Shown here: one piece after another, positions 22,780-35,119 of the stretch
How positions within the stretch are numbered: the first letter of the stretch is position 1
Layout of the letters: each line of letters opens with the position of its first letter
Origin: Corythucha ciliata
Lineage: Eukaryota > Arthropoda > Insecta > Hemiptera > Tingidae
Assembly: GCA_038030265.1 (NCBI GenBank)
Contig: CM075938.1
Coordinates: forward strand, 48,973,189 to 49,037,188
Length of the DNA: 64,000 nt
Reading direction: 5' to 3'
Notes under the pieces: generated by a model
The model's database searches: none
What the model saw: only the letters and a program-made list of their open reading frames with translations
What the model was told of the DNA's origin: nothing
Translations under genes and position numbers: made by a program

Positions 22780-25500
22780 AATAAACCAATTTCACGGATT
22801 TCGCTCTGTAAAAACCAAAGTTCGTCGATTTTTCTCGCGAAAAATCCAAACATTACCCCAGATCTGGTTCACTGAAAAATGAATTTCTCAGATTTTGCTC
22901 ACTGAAAACCCAATTTCGCGGATTTTTATTGTTGACAAACCAATTTCGCGGGTGGCCGAAATCAGGGACTGATATCGCTGATTTTGCGCAGTTAAGCCCT
23001 GTTCACACGATGCAATGTTAGAAACTTAATTGTATGCTGATTTTTAAAAACATCCGGTCACTACCAAGGAACATATGTTTTTAAAAAACCAGCATGCAAT
23101 ATAATTTCAAACATTCCATCGTGTGAACAGGGTACTCACCAAAGATATAGTTTTTGCCGGATAAAGAGACAGTTTCTAATGATCATGAATTGACCATGAA
23201 CCCTGAAAAAAGGCCATGGTGCATATGACATTTTCACCAGTGAAGCTCCCCACCCCTACATCAAGGGATGTCTACACCCCTGATGTAGCGGGGTTTTTAT
23301 CGTAGAATTTATAAAAGCCCAATATTGCAGTGTTAGATCGTTCAAAACCTCTCAACCTCTTCAAAAAACACCAGAAAACCTCGAACCACTTGAAGATTAG
23401 GCCACAAAAAGCTCTCATCACAAAACCAAAACCCTAACTTAGCTCATGAGAAAATGTCTCCCGTGGACTTGCCTTGGAATAAAACCAATTTTACGGGCTT
23501 GTCGCTTCAAAAAACACAATTTCGCAGAAAAATTCGCCGGAAAAATAAACTTTGCGGTGCTGCATCGGTCGCATTTCGCGTGGTTTAATCCAATTTAGCG
23601 AGTCGGCTTTTCCAAAAAGGCCATTTTGCAATGTTTAGTCACTGAAAAGAGCAATTATTGCGGAGTGTAGTCGTTGAAAAAACAGATTTCGCGGGTTTAC
23701 GTTTTTTTAAACTTATTTATTAATTATTTATTTTAAAGAAGTCAGTTGTGATGATCAAAAATCAATTTTGTGTGGTTTCCGCCTTCTTCAAGAAATTAAT
23801 TATTTACGGTCCTAGCTCTTAAATGCTCAAATTTCACGGATTTGGCTCTTGCATAAATCAATTTTGCGATCTTAGCTCTCCAAAAAACCAATTTCGTGGG
23901 TTTGGGGTCTTCAAAAAACCATTTCCCACACAGGAATAATTAGCTCACAAAAAAGAATATTTTTGTGAAATTGGCTCTGAATAAAACCAATTTTGCGTGG
24001 TTCAGTAGTAGAATGAAATGATTTTGCGAGTTGGGCTAAAATTTCACGAATGGGTTAATTAGCGGATTCTTGAGCCAGCATCGTGACTTAAATTGAGAAA
24101 AAGCGCTGATTCGTGGCTAAAGGTTTTTAAAAAAACGGCGATTCTTGAGCGTAAAATTGACAAATAGCTCTGTAATTCGCAGGAAAAGTTGAGAAAATGC
24201 GCCTGTTCGCGAATAATATAGAGAAAAGACGCTTTATTCACTGCCAAAATTGTCAAAACGCCAACTCGCGGTTTCTGGAAGCAAAATTCGTGGGTTAAAA
24301 TTTAGAAAAAGAAGTGATTCAACTCGTCACTACCGAAATTAGGGTTTAAAAGAATGAAAATCCACGAAACTGGGGTTTGAGAGAGCAAAAACCATGAGCC
24401 AAATCCACCAATTTGGTTCTGAAAGAGCAAAAAACCGTGAAACATTGGGTTTGTGAGAGCCAAAATGTCAAAATTTTGTTTTTGCCATTTTATAGAGCCA
24501 CATTTGTTTGTCGAACTAGCGAAATCTGCGAAACTGGCTAAGACCACGAAATCTGGTTTTTGAAAGAATGAAAATACGCGAAATCAGGCCTTAAAATAGC
24601 AATCGTAGGATTTCGGACGAGCACAATCCACGATATTGGTTATGAACTAGTGGAAATCCTCAATAAAATTGAGGTTGAAGCAGCCAAAATCACGAAATTT
24701 GTTTTTTCGACGTTAGTTTTTTAGAATTTGCCAAAACTTTGGAACTGTGGATTTCAGAAAGAGCCAAACCCACAAAATTTGGTTTGTGCAATAGCCAACA
24801 TCTGTGAACTTGGACTTTAAATGAGCTAAACCCGCAAAATTAGGTTTTGAAATCGTAAAAATACGCAAAACTTGAATTTCCTAAGACCCAAAATGATGAA
24901 ATTTGGATTTCGAATGAGCAAAAAAAGAGCTAAATTTGAAAGAAATTGAACTGAAAACCGCGAAACGTATTCTGTTAGGAGGTATAAAGCCACGAGATGT
25001 GGTTTTCACCAGGCAAGCATCCCTGAAATTGGGTTTTAAAGGAGCCCAGTCCCCAAAATTGGGTACTGAAAGAGCGGAAGTCCGTCAAATTGGTTTTTGA
25101 AAAGAAAACCCCACGAAATTTGTTTTTTAAACGTAAACATAATCAAAATTTGGGCACGAAATAACATAAATACATGAAGTTTGGGTTTTAAGGTGCCAAA
25201 TTTGAAAACGCCAGGAAATTTAGCTTTAGATAAGAAAAACATTCCCGAAATTGTGTTTTAAATGATCTAAATCCACAAAATTGGGTTTTGAAAAAGCGAA
25301 ATTCCGTAAACTTTGGTTTTGAAAGAGAAGAGAAAAAACACACTTTGGTTTTTGAAATACCAAATTCCACGGTTTATGGAAGCGCAAAATCGACACCATT
25401 GGGACTTGAAAGAGTGAAAATCCTCTCAATTGGCGTTTGTGAGGGTCAAAATGATGAAATTTGGGTTTTTTAAGTGCCAAACGCGCATGATTGGTTCTAA
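22780..25500. repeat. long degenerate array: family A reversed, B, then A forward
   Basis: From 22780 to about 24050 units read AAAACCAATTTCGCGGATTT with TGGCTC. From about 24060 to 24300 they change to family B in reverse (ATTGAGAAAAAGCGCTGATT). From 24300 to 25500 units read GAGCCAAATCCACGAAATTT with GGTTTTGAA, the reverse complement of the first part. Spacing is about 31-42 bp. Apparent reading frames of up to 146 aa across this zone are repeat-derived, with residues recurring every 11-12 positions. Confidence 0.75.
22991..23140. mobile_element. palindromic Harbinger-like MITE
   Basis: Left arm CCCTGTTCACACGATGCAAT; right arm ATTCCATCGTGTGAACAGGG. The inner motifs AACATCCGGTCACTACC and AACATATGTTTTT are shared, in the opposite orientation, with the MITE at 48973-49121, so the two are one family. 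Confidence 0.8.
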
Positions 25501-25604
25501 TAAAGCCTAATTGTCTGGTTTTTCGGTCGAGTGTTCTGGGTTGTATTTCAGATTTCAGTGGAAGTGATTCAGTGGGTGAAATCGCTGAATTAATCTTCGA
25601 GTCC

Positions 25605-25850
25605 CCCCCCCCCCCGGTGCTCGACCTGGCAGGCCAAAATCGAGTCAGGGAGGGAACCCGGCACACCAGGGCTGATGAGATCCGTATTGGGGCCTGAGGG
25701 AGAAACGAGGGTTGGAAACGTTGCGGCTAAGCGCCAAAGCTTTGTTTAAAGATTAACGTGAAAGATGATGGGAGTTAGGAACAAGTAGAGATCAAAAAGT
25801 AGGACAAAAAAGAGGACAATTTGGACCTCTCCCCGGACACGTCTGATTAG
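25605..25850. repeat. dispersed repeat shared with 44005-44410
   Basis: GGTGCTCGACCTGGCAGGCC, ACCAGGGCTGATGAGA, ACGTTGCGGCTAAGC and AGCTTTGTTTAAAGATTAAC have close matches in the same order at 44005-44300. No coding frame is recognised. A run of about 12 C precedes it (25604-25616). Confidence 0.65.
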
Positions 25851-25940
25851 GCCTGTCAAGTGGGAGAGGGTACTGAGCCCGTTACTCACTGGCCCGTCTT
25901 ACTTGGAATCTCGGATTTCGGAAATCAAAAAGAGCTCTAC

Positions 25941-26230
25941 GGTGGCGCCCCTCAATGGTGTAATGGATACAATACTCGATTAGCAACCCAGCGGGCCCTG
26001 GGTTCGAATCTGGCTACTGCCCATTTCGCTATAAGGTTGCGGCAAGCTGTGTGACGGCACACTCGGCTTCGTGTGAGCGTCCCGGCTGTGCGCGTTCAAC
26101 AAACCGCGCAGTAGACCGAAACACCCGCATAGTACGGGTGTGAATTACACAGTTGGAACAGGATACATACGAAACAAAAAACTCATGTCCGGCTAATGCT
26201 CTCGTGCGCAAGGCCGTTAAAAAAAAAACC
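25941..26230 (+). mobile_element. tRNA-derived SINE (second copy)
   Basis: Same family as 7434-7725: A box TGGTGTAATGG (about 25956-25966), B box GGTTCGAATCT, the shared body CACACTCGGCTTCGTGTGAG and AGTACGGGTGTGAATTACAC, and an A10 run near 26218. The tRNA-like anticodon arm differs from the first copy, as expected for old copies. The sequence up to 26739 holds no recognised gene. Confidence 0.8.
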
Positions 26231-26739
26231 GCTCTACGGTGTTTAAAGCTTTACTACGGTTCGAGCTGCACTACGGATCTTGACTTTATTGTGGTTATGA
26301 GCTGTTGCTTGGTTTTGTTTGGCACTATAGCGAGATACCTACTAAAACTGCTAGGGATTGGGGCTGGTTCTGCGAAAGGGCCCAATTGAGTTCCATCCCG
26401 GCCCAATAACGATTGATTATAGATTTGTGCTGACCACTGCTAGAACCACCGGAGGATACGTTCGTAACTCCAGAAAATGTTAAAAAATTTATTTCTCCTT
26501 ATAATCTCGTGTTTTAAGGCTTTTAGCGGAAAAGCGTCGAAAGCTGTGAATGGAACTGCCCCACCGAATTAGGCCAAAGCTACCGCGGTTGTTAAATAAA
26601 ATTAATAATTTAAGAAGCGTCGACTTGAAAAATAAGAGCAAAGCGAGACAAGAAGTCCGCCTCTTTTGATGACAATCGCCTCGGGAAGTTGGCGATGAGA
26701 TCTTTCAGATGGCAACTGGCTCCAAGCAGTGCGCTCGTT

Positions 26740-29700
26740 TTATCGGGAGGAGCAGATTCCTGCGAAATGTCGGAAAGCCATGGGTTCGTTTAATTTGAAA
26801 CCATGGACAAGAGTTGCATGAATGTCAACCTGATACTGTCGCATATGAGAAGAAAGTGTTTCCATTTTGTAGTCCATAATGTGCCTCAATGGGACAATGT
26901 CGTCCAGTGTTAGGAGAATTGTCATGTGACAAATCGTATCGCAAAGCTGTACAATTGTTTAAAACAAAATTCCAGACGGTTTCGATGGAAGGAACCCTCT
27001 CCCACTCCCATCACAAAAAAGCGACCTACCTGGTGAATCAAACTGTCCTGATGCTTAAACTCTGAGAAATCCGGCATATTGGCGGCATTCTCCAATCCTT
27101 CGAACAACGAATTCCAAGAACACCAGAACGTGTCACCGAAGTGTTGACGCGAGCGAACAGACTGAAGGGCGACTGCGGCTTTGATCCGAACTTTGAAATT
27201 ATTGCATTTTACTAGCAACGACGATAAGGTTTCAATAATTGTGCTCTAAATGGAGTTGAAATGATGAAATTAGTTGGTTTCCAAACTTTTGAAACGTCCA
27301 AGTCGGTGAATTTACCAGGTCATTATTTATAAAAATATAAATATCGGGGTTGGAAAGCACAGTAGCCAGCGCTTGACACGCATTCCATCTCATCTAATTT
27401 GAGATTTTTTTTTGTTTAAAAACAAAAGGTTAAACAGAATAAATGATGAGCGACATAACCTTCATCAACATTCCATTGGAAGTACACGAAACCAATAAGT
27501 GCACCGCCCTGTCCACAGCGTTCTTGAATTTCGGGTCACCGTGATTTTCCTCTTTAACAAGAGAGAGCAGACGTCCCAAGGGCCTTAAAATATTCGCAGA
27601 AACCTTTAAAAGAAAAAAAAAGAAGGTCACATTAAAATTATGCGTACACACTTCCATTCACACCTTTGAGCTCGTCTTTTTTATGGAAAGACCCGCTTCG
27701 AGAAGTTTGATCACAGAAAACCCGTCGACAAAATTGTCAATATTGTCAGTGAGAAGGTCCACGAGGTTACCGAAAGCCCACGCCGCTTTGATACTGACAA
27801 CTTCGACAGGGTCTTCGAGCGCTTTTATGAGTATGTGTTCAATATCGTAGACATACTGCTCCTCCTGTAGAGAAACTTCGTTATCTGATATTAATGGTTT
27901 TTAAAGGGGGGGGGGGTTAAAAGGTGCTCACATTTGCCATTTGGGGAAATAGCAGATAAGTTCCTAATGTGTTGATGCCCGAGGAACGAACTGCAGAATA
28001 TTCGCAGGCGCAACAGGCAAAAACTAAGGTTAATACGAAAACCCTGAGAGATTCCTTCGCAAAAAACGTTATGAAACAATTATGAGACTCCCATCCTCAG
28101 AGATTGAGCGACAAACACTAACCTGTAAACTGAAAAAAATTTCGGCTCCAATGTGAGACAGAGCGTCGCAAGCTACTGCGGTCGAACTATTATTTCCCTG
28201 TTGCATCAAAGCCACGAAATTACTATTTCCCTGAAGTAACGACGTCCAAACTTGTACTCTAGCTTCACGACCCAATCCATCTGAAACGAAATTTCTTCTT
28301 CAAACGTTACCCCCACCCCACCCCTCTTCCGGACTATTCATACCATCCGCCAATATTTTAATCAAAGTCTCCTTCAAAGCTTTCACTGCACTCACGCCGT
28401 CAGCTTCAAGTCGTTTCAGCGCCAGTTGTTGAACGTGAAAAACGGCGCCACTGTCAAGGCGTGCACCAACGATTAAACCACTAATGAGATCCCAGGCAAC
28501 AGATTTTGAAACACTCGGCTCAGTTTCACTCTTAAAAAATAAACTAAAAATTGATTTTTGGTATGGCTTGATGTTGGGGGGGGGGGGTACCTCGAGAATA
28601 CTCAAACTGTACTGGTAAATCCAGTTGCCATTGAAGATTACTTCGTTGACGTCTTCAACTGGATTAGGCAAGAGGATGATTTCCAGCAGGCAGAGGAGTA
28701 CCACAGATTTAACGACGCTGTCTAAAAACGCGACAAAAGGCAATATAATTATTTCCGGACAGCCTCTCCAGTCTCTACTCTCTCGCCATTTGACAACCTG
28801 ACGTTTTCGTGTACGGTGTAATGACGTTCAAAAGACGTAGAAGCAAAGAAGGCCTCAGTCTGTGGTACGGCGACACTTTAATCAACACAGCCGCGGCTTT
28901 GAGAAATGCCACGAGAGTCGACAAATTGCCACCGTCACCGGCCGACTGATGGAGACCGCCACTCAAGCACTGCATCAACGCGTCGTGAACTTTGATTAGG
29001 TAGTCGGCCAAAACTTCGGAGAAAGTTGTAAACGCTCGATTTCCATCTCTTAAAAAGTCACGCAAATGAAAACGTTAAGGCCAAGACGATATTATTTTGC
29101 AGGTGAAATTTAATGCTCCCATACCGGAATTGCGCCAACGATAAATATTGTTTGGCGTTCATAAGAAAAGCGGTTAGAGCAGCGGCCGCAGATACTCGGA
29201 CTCGAACTATTTCAACGGGTGATAGGAGACAGCTAAGAATTTTAGGCACGAGCACCCCGTAGTACTGGTATAAATGGCGGGAGTCTACTTCCTTTTAGTA
29301 ACGAGGGTGGAATGCCAGATTTTAATATTCGAATCATTACGAAATCTCTCACCTTGGAAATTCGCACGAATAAGTTGAACGACCAATTTCGAATTCGGCC
29401 ATGTTTTTTATTCAGACGAGCGATTTTCCCTCCTTCCGAATCACTAAGCTCAGAGTCACTGCTCAGTGGCCAGCTCACAGTCAAATCCAGGTCGTTCCAC
29501 GGTCCCTCCGTCCGAGAACTTTCTTCTTTCTTCCACGGCGGAGCCTTAACTTTTAACCGACTCTTTGGTTTTTTCCATTTATCCTGCCCCTACATGGAAT
29601 GTTGAATTTATTGAAGGGAACCGCTTATAATGGGGGTATTACCTTGGTTTTAGGGCAGGGAGCTGGCTGAACTGGTAGAGGCGGAAGTATAGTTGAAGTG

Positions 29701-30624
29701 ATGTCAGGCCGTGCAGGTACCACCAACCCTACGTAGGACATTCCAGAAAGTACAATTCCAATAGTGTCCCGAAGAATTTCATTGGACCATTGAAAATCAT
29801 TACGACCCCATATATCCGACAACGCTTCCAATATCTTCAGCCATAGCTGAAACATCAATTTTCCCTAAATGGTAAAGTGGACATAACGATATGAGTGCAT
29901 TGACAACCTCAGTTTGACAGGACACATCATTCTGGCTGGTGTACGCAACGTTTAGTACAGCCGTGGCTACATGCTCCGAAAATTTAGAAGAAATGCGTGT
30001 CGCTAGGGCGCCTAAGCAATTCACCCGACTGTCGAGTACGACATGTGGTAACGCTACGACGCAGTTCTCTTCCAGTCGAGTGGACAGTACTCGGACTAGA
30101 TTTGACCAGTTGCCCTAGAAAAAATTGCGAGTCTTATCGTGATATTTCCAAATAAACCGCCACAGCACGCCCGACGAAACTTGCATCCGAAAAGGTATCT
30201 CCGTAATTTTTAACCAGAGCGGTCAACGCGTCCAAAAGATCTACATACACCAAGTCTGGTCCTTCACCAAGGGCACTCGTCAACCATTTGACCACTGTCG
30301 CCAAATCGCTCTTGCTCAGCGAGACGCTACGTTTTGTCACCGCCACCGTCAAGAAATTGGCGAATTTCGCCGAGAGAAGACCATTTTCGGTCGATACAAT
30401 TTGACAGCCCTGTTTGACCAATTCCACCAAATCCTGGGGCGGCAGGAGGAGGAGGGGGGGTCATTATTTTACTGAGAAGACAACTTTTCTGTACAAAATC
30501 CACTTACCAACGGCGGTCGAGCTACGTTCCTACCGTGGAATTGAAGATTCAAATCATCCAGAAGGGTGTTGAACAAACTGGGGTCGTGCATGGGCGACAT
30601 CGACTGTTTACGAGCGTAGCTCAT
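26740..30624 (-). CDS. HEATR6: HEATR6 homologue (HEAT-repeat protein)
   Basis: Sixteen exons joined in frame: 30624-30508, 30433-30158, 30114-29908, 29864-29643, 29589-29353, 29291-29125, 29048-28798, 28721-28591, 28530-28344, 28280-28123, 28054-27932, 27864-27664, 27603-27460, 27393-27316, 27245-27030 and 26946-26740, giving 973 aa. The chosen ATG starts MSYARKQSMSPMHDPSL. The assignment rests on blocks known from HEATR6: an acidic segment SSDSELSDSEGGK (exon 5), TAVACDALSHIGAEIF (exon 10), SIKAAWAFGNLVDLLTDNI (exon 12), RWNACQALATVLSNPDIY (exon 14) and VKCNNFKVRIKAAVAL (exon 15). HEAT helices form a scaffold; the molecular role of HEATR6 is poorly known. Introns 2 and 3 are only 43 bp. Introns 8 and 11 carry sense-strand runs of 12 and 11 C. 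Confidence 0.93.
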
Positions 30625-32319
30625 CCTTCAAATTCCAGCTAAATTAACGTTGAATTCATTTCTTCGGGGACCTTTTTGGGTCACCGACTTAAAGCCAAAA
30701 CACCAAATTCTTCGGCTGCCACCTCGAGTAGGTTGTAATGATGGTTACCCTCCAGTTGATTGAACGGGACAGTTCACGAAAGTTGGCATTTTCATTTAAC
30801 GTGTTGATTTGTGCCCATTTTATTTAAAAAGGTCTTGTAACTTCATGTTTAAACGTTTTATATTTGTCAAAATGTGGGAATTTCCTCTGCTGTTTCACTC
30901 TTTGATTTAGCCTGAAACTATGCTTGTGACGACTAATTAAATGATGAACTTGTTACATCCTGTTTCTTGCTCGGTGGTGTGAAGGAAACGACTTCTGAAC
31001 TTCCAATCAAATTGGTGAGCCCTTTTTGTAAGAATCTTTCATGCATCGAATGCATTTTTAGCTACTAAGTAGTTTATGACTGGAATGTATTGCTCCCCCT
31101 TTGGAAGAGCGTCGGAGTGTTTTTCCTACCTAATGGAACGGAACGGTGTAATCCTTAGAGGCGGCGACGTTCCCCTTCATGAATTTGTCTGTTTGGGAAG
31201 AACGTGTTAGCCGGAATGGAGGAATAGAGTAGATGGAGTCCGTCCTTTTGGTGATTCGCAGTGGGATCCTCCTCTGTCTTCCACCTTTGTGATCCCCTGC
31301 CATTGACCGTAACTCCCCCAGATTTTGCCTTCTTGCTCCATTACTCTCTTATCATGAACCTCTCCCGGATCTTAGTCAAGAAGTCGGTAATTCCCCTTAC
31401 CACACAAGACCTTAGTGCAGAAGCCGGGGCCACTCTGCATCCCACTGGCCATGCATGGCCTACCTCTCAACCCTTACTGGCATCTTAACTTGTACGCATC
31501 TCAAGATACTGGTCTTTGACTTGAAGGCCTGGACGTTTCATGCCCGGTACATATTCTCTCCGTAGCTCTCATGGGTCCCCAAAATCACCAGGCCACCAAA
31601 CCATCGTAATTTAGTAAGCCTGTCCCTCCACCAAGCGTGGATCCTGGATTTTCGTCAGGGGCGGCGCATATCCAGGGGTCCAGACGGATGAGGAATTGTC
31701 AGCTAGGGTTGCCAGATCGGTTTTCGCACGGAGATCTCCGGGCCTGGGTCTCGATCTCCGGTTTCCGGCCGGTCCCAAAAATCTCTGGCTTTACTGTGTG
31801 AACCTAAAAAAACTCTACCTAAGGAAAAAAAATTTTGGAATCATTTTGCGTGAGCATTATATTTATTTTTGCTATCTTTCTAAAAGGTTTAAACTACAAA
31901 AAAACCCCGACCACAACATCTTCTAACCCTAAGAAAGTTATGAACAAATAACGGCCCGTCCTCTACCCTTCCGCATACAAAGAAAATAATAAATTTTCCC
32001 TCTTCTCAGCGACCCTGTTGATGCAGAAAATACAAATTTATAACCAAACAGTCAGGTTTTCCGTTCAAATCGTTGACAAATCCATCCTTATAGATACTCG
32101 CAGCAATTTAACCCGATCATTCGTATAAATAATTATTCATAGGTATTTCTTTCTCCAATAAATAAAATATTTGACCGAAAAAATTGTCAATTTGGTTCCC
32201 AATAACCCCACGTGAGACGAAAACTGTTAAATAACCACTGAAATTAGTTCCAGGCTTGGTGAAACTAAACGTATTAGGATCTGGGGCGGTAATCTCAGTG
32301 AGGTCTCTCGGTCTCGAAT
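30625..32319. other. HEATR6 upstream region; no gene seen; one hAT-type end
   Basis: The promoter side of HEATR6. At 31704 the sequence TAGGGTTGCCAGATCGGTTT matches the terminal repeat of the hAT-like element at 56165, but no matching right end was found, so it is a truncated copy. The remaining open frames are short and unrecognised. Confidence 0.4.
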
Positions 32320-33060
32320 TAGTGCTTTCCCTCAATTTTAGCAGGGAATTAGCGATTTTTTCACATTTAGCCATGAATTAGCGCTTTTTCTGAATTTTAG
32401 CCACGAAGTTGCCTCCAGAAATCGCGAATTTGCGTTCCCTCAACTTCAGTGGGGTGTGAATCAGCGATGTCTTCACATTTATAGCTACGAACCAGCGTTA
32501 TTCTTCTTGAATATAGCATCGTGTTAGCGACTTGATCACATTTACCCGTGATTTTGCAATTTTTCTCCATTTTTGCTGCGAATTAGCGCTTTGTCTCCAA
32601 TTTAGCAGAAAAGTAGCGCTATTTCTCAATTTGAGCAGTGACTTATTAGAGATTTAGTCACATTTAGCCACGAATTAGCGCTTTCCCTCGATTTTAGCAG
32701 TGAATTAGCGATTTTTTCACATTTAGCCGTGAATTAGCGCTTTTTCTGAATTTCAGCCTTAAGTTGCCTCGAGAAATCGCGAATTGGCGTTTTCTCTACT
32801 TATGCTTTAAATGAGCGCTTTACTCTGATTTTAGCTGTAATTAGCGATTTTTCTCAATTTTAGCTGCGAAGACCTTTAATGCTTTTTAGCAGCGAATTAA
32901 CGATATATTCACATTAGCGACGAATTAGCACTTCCACACAATTTTGGGTGCGAATGAACGCTTTTTCTCAATTTTAGCACCGAATTAGCGGGTTCTCTAA
33001 AATTTAACAGTGTGTTCGCGCTTTTTCTCAATTTTCAAACAGCAAATAGCTCCAACCACA
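32320..33060 (+). repeat. degenerate array, family B, with higher-order duplication
   Basis: Units resembling CACATTTAGCCACGAATTAG and GCGCTTTTTCTCAATTT. A block at about 32330-32460 recurs at 32683-32820 with the same order of variant units, including TTGCCTCNAGAAATCGCGAA. This indicates segmental duplication inside the array. Confidence 0.75.
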
Positions 33061-33747
33061 AAAACGCTCAGACCTCAAAATGCCCTTGCCACAAAAAGCT
33101 GCCACTGCGAAACATCTTGGGGTCACAATATTTTTGGGGCCAGAGTGTTAAATTTCAGCCTGTAAACTTTATTTGCCGTGAAATTTCGATTTTTTGAGCC
33201 AATAAATCAAACTTTTAGGACGTAATTTGTGTGTTTGAAGCCGAACAGCCCATTTTTGGATCTCCAGATCGCAGGAAAAAATTTACACTGTTGTCGACTA
33301 ACTGCAATTGCTCAGGGGTGAGGGTGCGCCCCCCTCCCCCCGTTGGGTCCGCACATGATTCTAGCCACGAGGAGCACTAACCAAAAAGACTTCATCACTC
33401 CCCAGAATGTTTGGCCACCGGCCGTGTCGATGCAGCGATGAGTATAAATTGAATGAGCGAAGTATTTGAACCTTCGGATGGACAAGAACAAAAAAGTGGG
33501 GTGAAGATAACATGGAGGTTGGCACTAAAATAAAAACATGCTCGAGAAAATTCAGAATGGCCCCACCGACTTTGAACCTCTAACCGCCTTCAGATTACTC
33601 CTTAGGTCCAATAAATCCAGGTTGTCCCTTGTGTTCAAATAGTGCAGGTTGGCCCTTTGGGCGCTCAGATGTCCATATGTACATATGTAACCCCCCCCCT
33701 CCCAGGTAAATGTATAAACTTGTAGACACAATTTTATAGTTTCGTCA

Positions 33748-33980
33748 TACGCATGGTGACCAGACAAGGTCCTTCTTCAGGACCAAATGCTTGACGGTAC
33801 TGCTTTATGGTTTGTGTTTCTATGGTCCTTTGGGATCCTCAAAAGGACCCTACAAAGTATAGCACCCCTGTTCTAGTCCTCGTCCTGTGAGACGAGGCGA
33901 GAGCGCATTTCACAGCCTGACAGCCGCCTGATTCCAAAAAAATGTTATAATTTTAGAAGGATGTCATGAATATGAAGGGA
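33748..33980. repeat. dispersed repeat shared with 55337-55470
   Basis: Both loci carry GGTGACCAGA near the start and the palindromic segment GGTCCTTTGGGATCCTCAAA followed by AGGACCCTA. Probably a non-autonomous DNA element. No coding sequence. Confidence 0.55.
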
Positions 33981-34039
33981 CAAAATTAATTTTAAAAAAA
34001 GTTTTACTTTTTACACTAGCGTGACCAAGACGGGGCAGT

Positions 34040-34440
34040 CTCGAAACCCAAAACTACATTCGAAAACCGTCAATATACTCCTCCAAACTGGCTAATTAGC
34101 AAAGCTGGATATGTTCCCCCTAAAACAACAATGTCTTGAAATTTCGCCAGAAAAACAGATTTTTCACGGCAAAATTACCTATTTTTCGTGGAGATTCGGT
34201 ATATTTTGCCGAGAAAGCCGCTTAGAAACTGGCATTTTCGCTCCCCCCCCCCCCTCAGTACTGAAAACTTCAAATTCAGACCCCAGAACCTGATTGGTTT
34301 GGCTATAAAAAGTGGGTTGAAGTCTGGAAAAATCAAATTTGACTCGATAAATGACAGTCAGAATGGACTTGGTGAGACTTACGGAGGTTTATCCCAAATA
34401 GGTGGTCAATTTCGCCCTCAATTTGTTTGTTATTTGCCGA
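34040..34440 (+). repeat. dispersed repeat shared with 56020-56930
   Basis: CAAACTGGCTAAT, CGGCAAAATTACC, TTTCGTGGAGAT and GGAAAAATCAAATTTGA recur in the same order at 56030-56160 and 56810-56890. In that second locus a transposon interrupts the repeat at 56165-56799. It contains an 11-C run (about 34243). Confidence 0.65.
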
Positions 34441-34570
34441 GTTATTGAAATTTCTCCTCAAAATCAAATTGTACAGCTTCTAAAGTATTTATTTAGTCTA
34501 TGAAACTCCTGTCCATTCAGTGGCCAAACAGACAATGTGACCGATAATCGAGTTTCAGAGGTTAACGTTA

Positions 34571-34696
34571 GGTCTGTTTTACCAAAAGTGTTTGGAACAT
34601 GTTCGGTGCAGAGTTGCCAATAAAATTTATGTTGATTGGCTTGTCCCGTAGTAACCCTGCTCCGAACATGTTCCAAATACCTTACTGAAACTGACC
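34571..34696. mobile_element. palindromic MITE (family of 18379-18501)
   Basis: Left arm begins GGTCTGTTTTACCAAAAGTG, then TTTGGAACATGTTCGGTGCA. The right arm carries the complement, TGCTCCGAACATGTTCCAAA and CTTACTGAAACTGACC. The stretch 34700-35100 has family-D-like units and a 12-G run but no gene. Confidence 0.75.
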
Positions 34697-35119
34697 AAAT
34701 AGGTGAGATTAATAACCGGGGCGTGAATTATTCACGAAACTGCAAATATTCAGAGCTATGTAGGAATGAAATTGCCTAAATCGGAACAAAATAGCCGGAA
34801 AAAATGCTAGCGATGGCCAAAGTGTCGAGATTCGATGGATAAATAGCCACGAAATTGCAAGTTTCGAGGCTAAATCTCCGTTTAATGCATGTTAGGGAGT
34901 TTGCAACTATAAACAGCCGCGAAATCACTATTGTAGGAGGGGGGGGGGGCGACGAAATCCTTAAGCAATCAAATTTGAACAGTTGGATGTAGAGGGCTGT
35001 GCACCCACCAAACTTCACGAAGGTGCGGTCTAGTCTTCGTTTCGACCTCAGACCTTCAGCCACCAGGGCTACTCGGTCCTGGTCTCATCAGCCCGGCAAT
35101 TGAGCCGAGTACGAAGCCG

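Noticed and set aside
25226..25666. 146-codon minus-strand frame and several similar Phe/Lys-rich frames at 24059-25473, 3675-4085 and 38138-38462
   Set aside because: Residues recur every 11-12 positions because the frames run through the ~31-36-bp repeat arrays; no start context, splice sites or domain.
29800..30024. HEATR6 exon 3 read straight through to MAEDIGSVVGYMGS
   Set aside because: That frame hits a stop, whereas a 43-bp intron (29907-29865) leads in phase to LWLKILEALSDIWGRNDF, which resembles the HEATR6 continuation.
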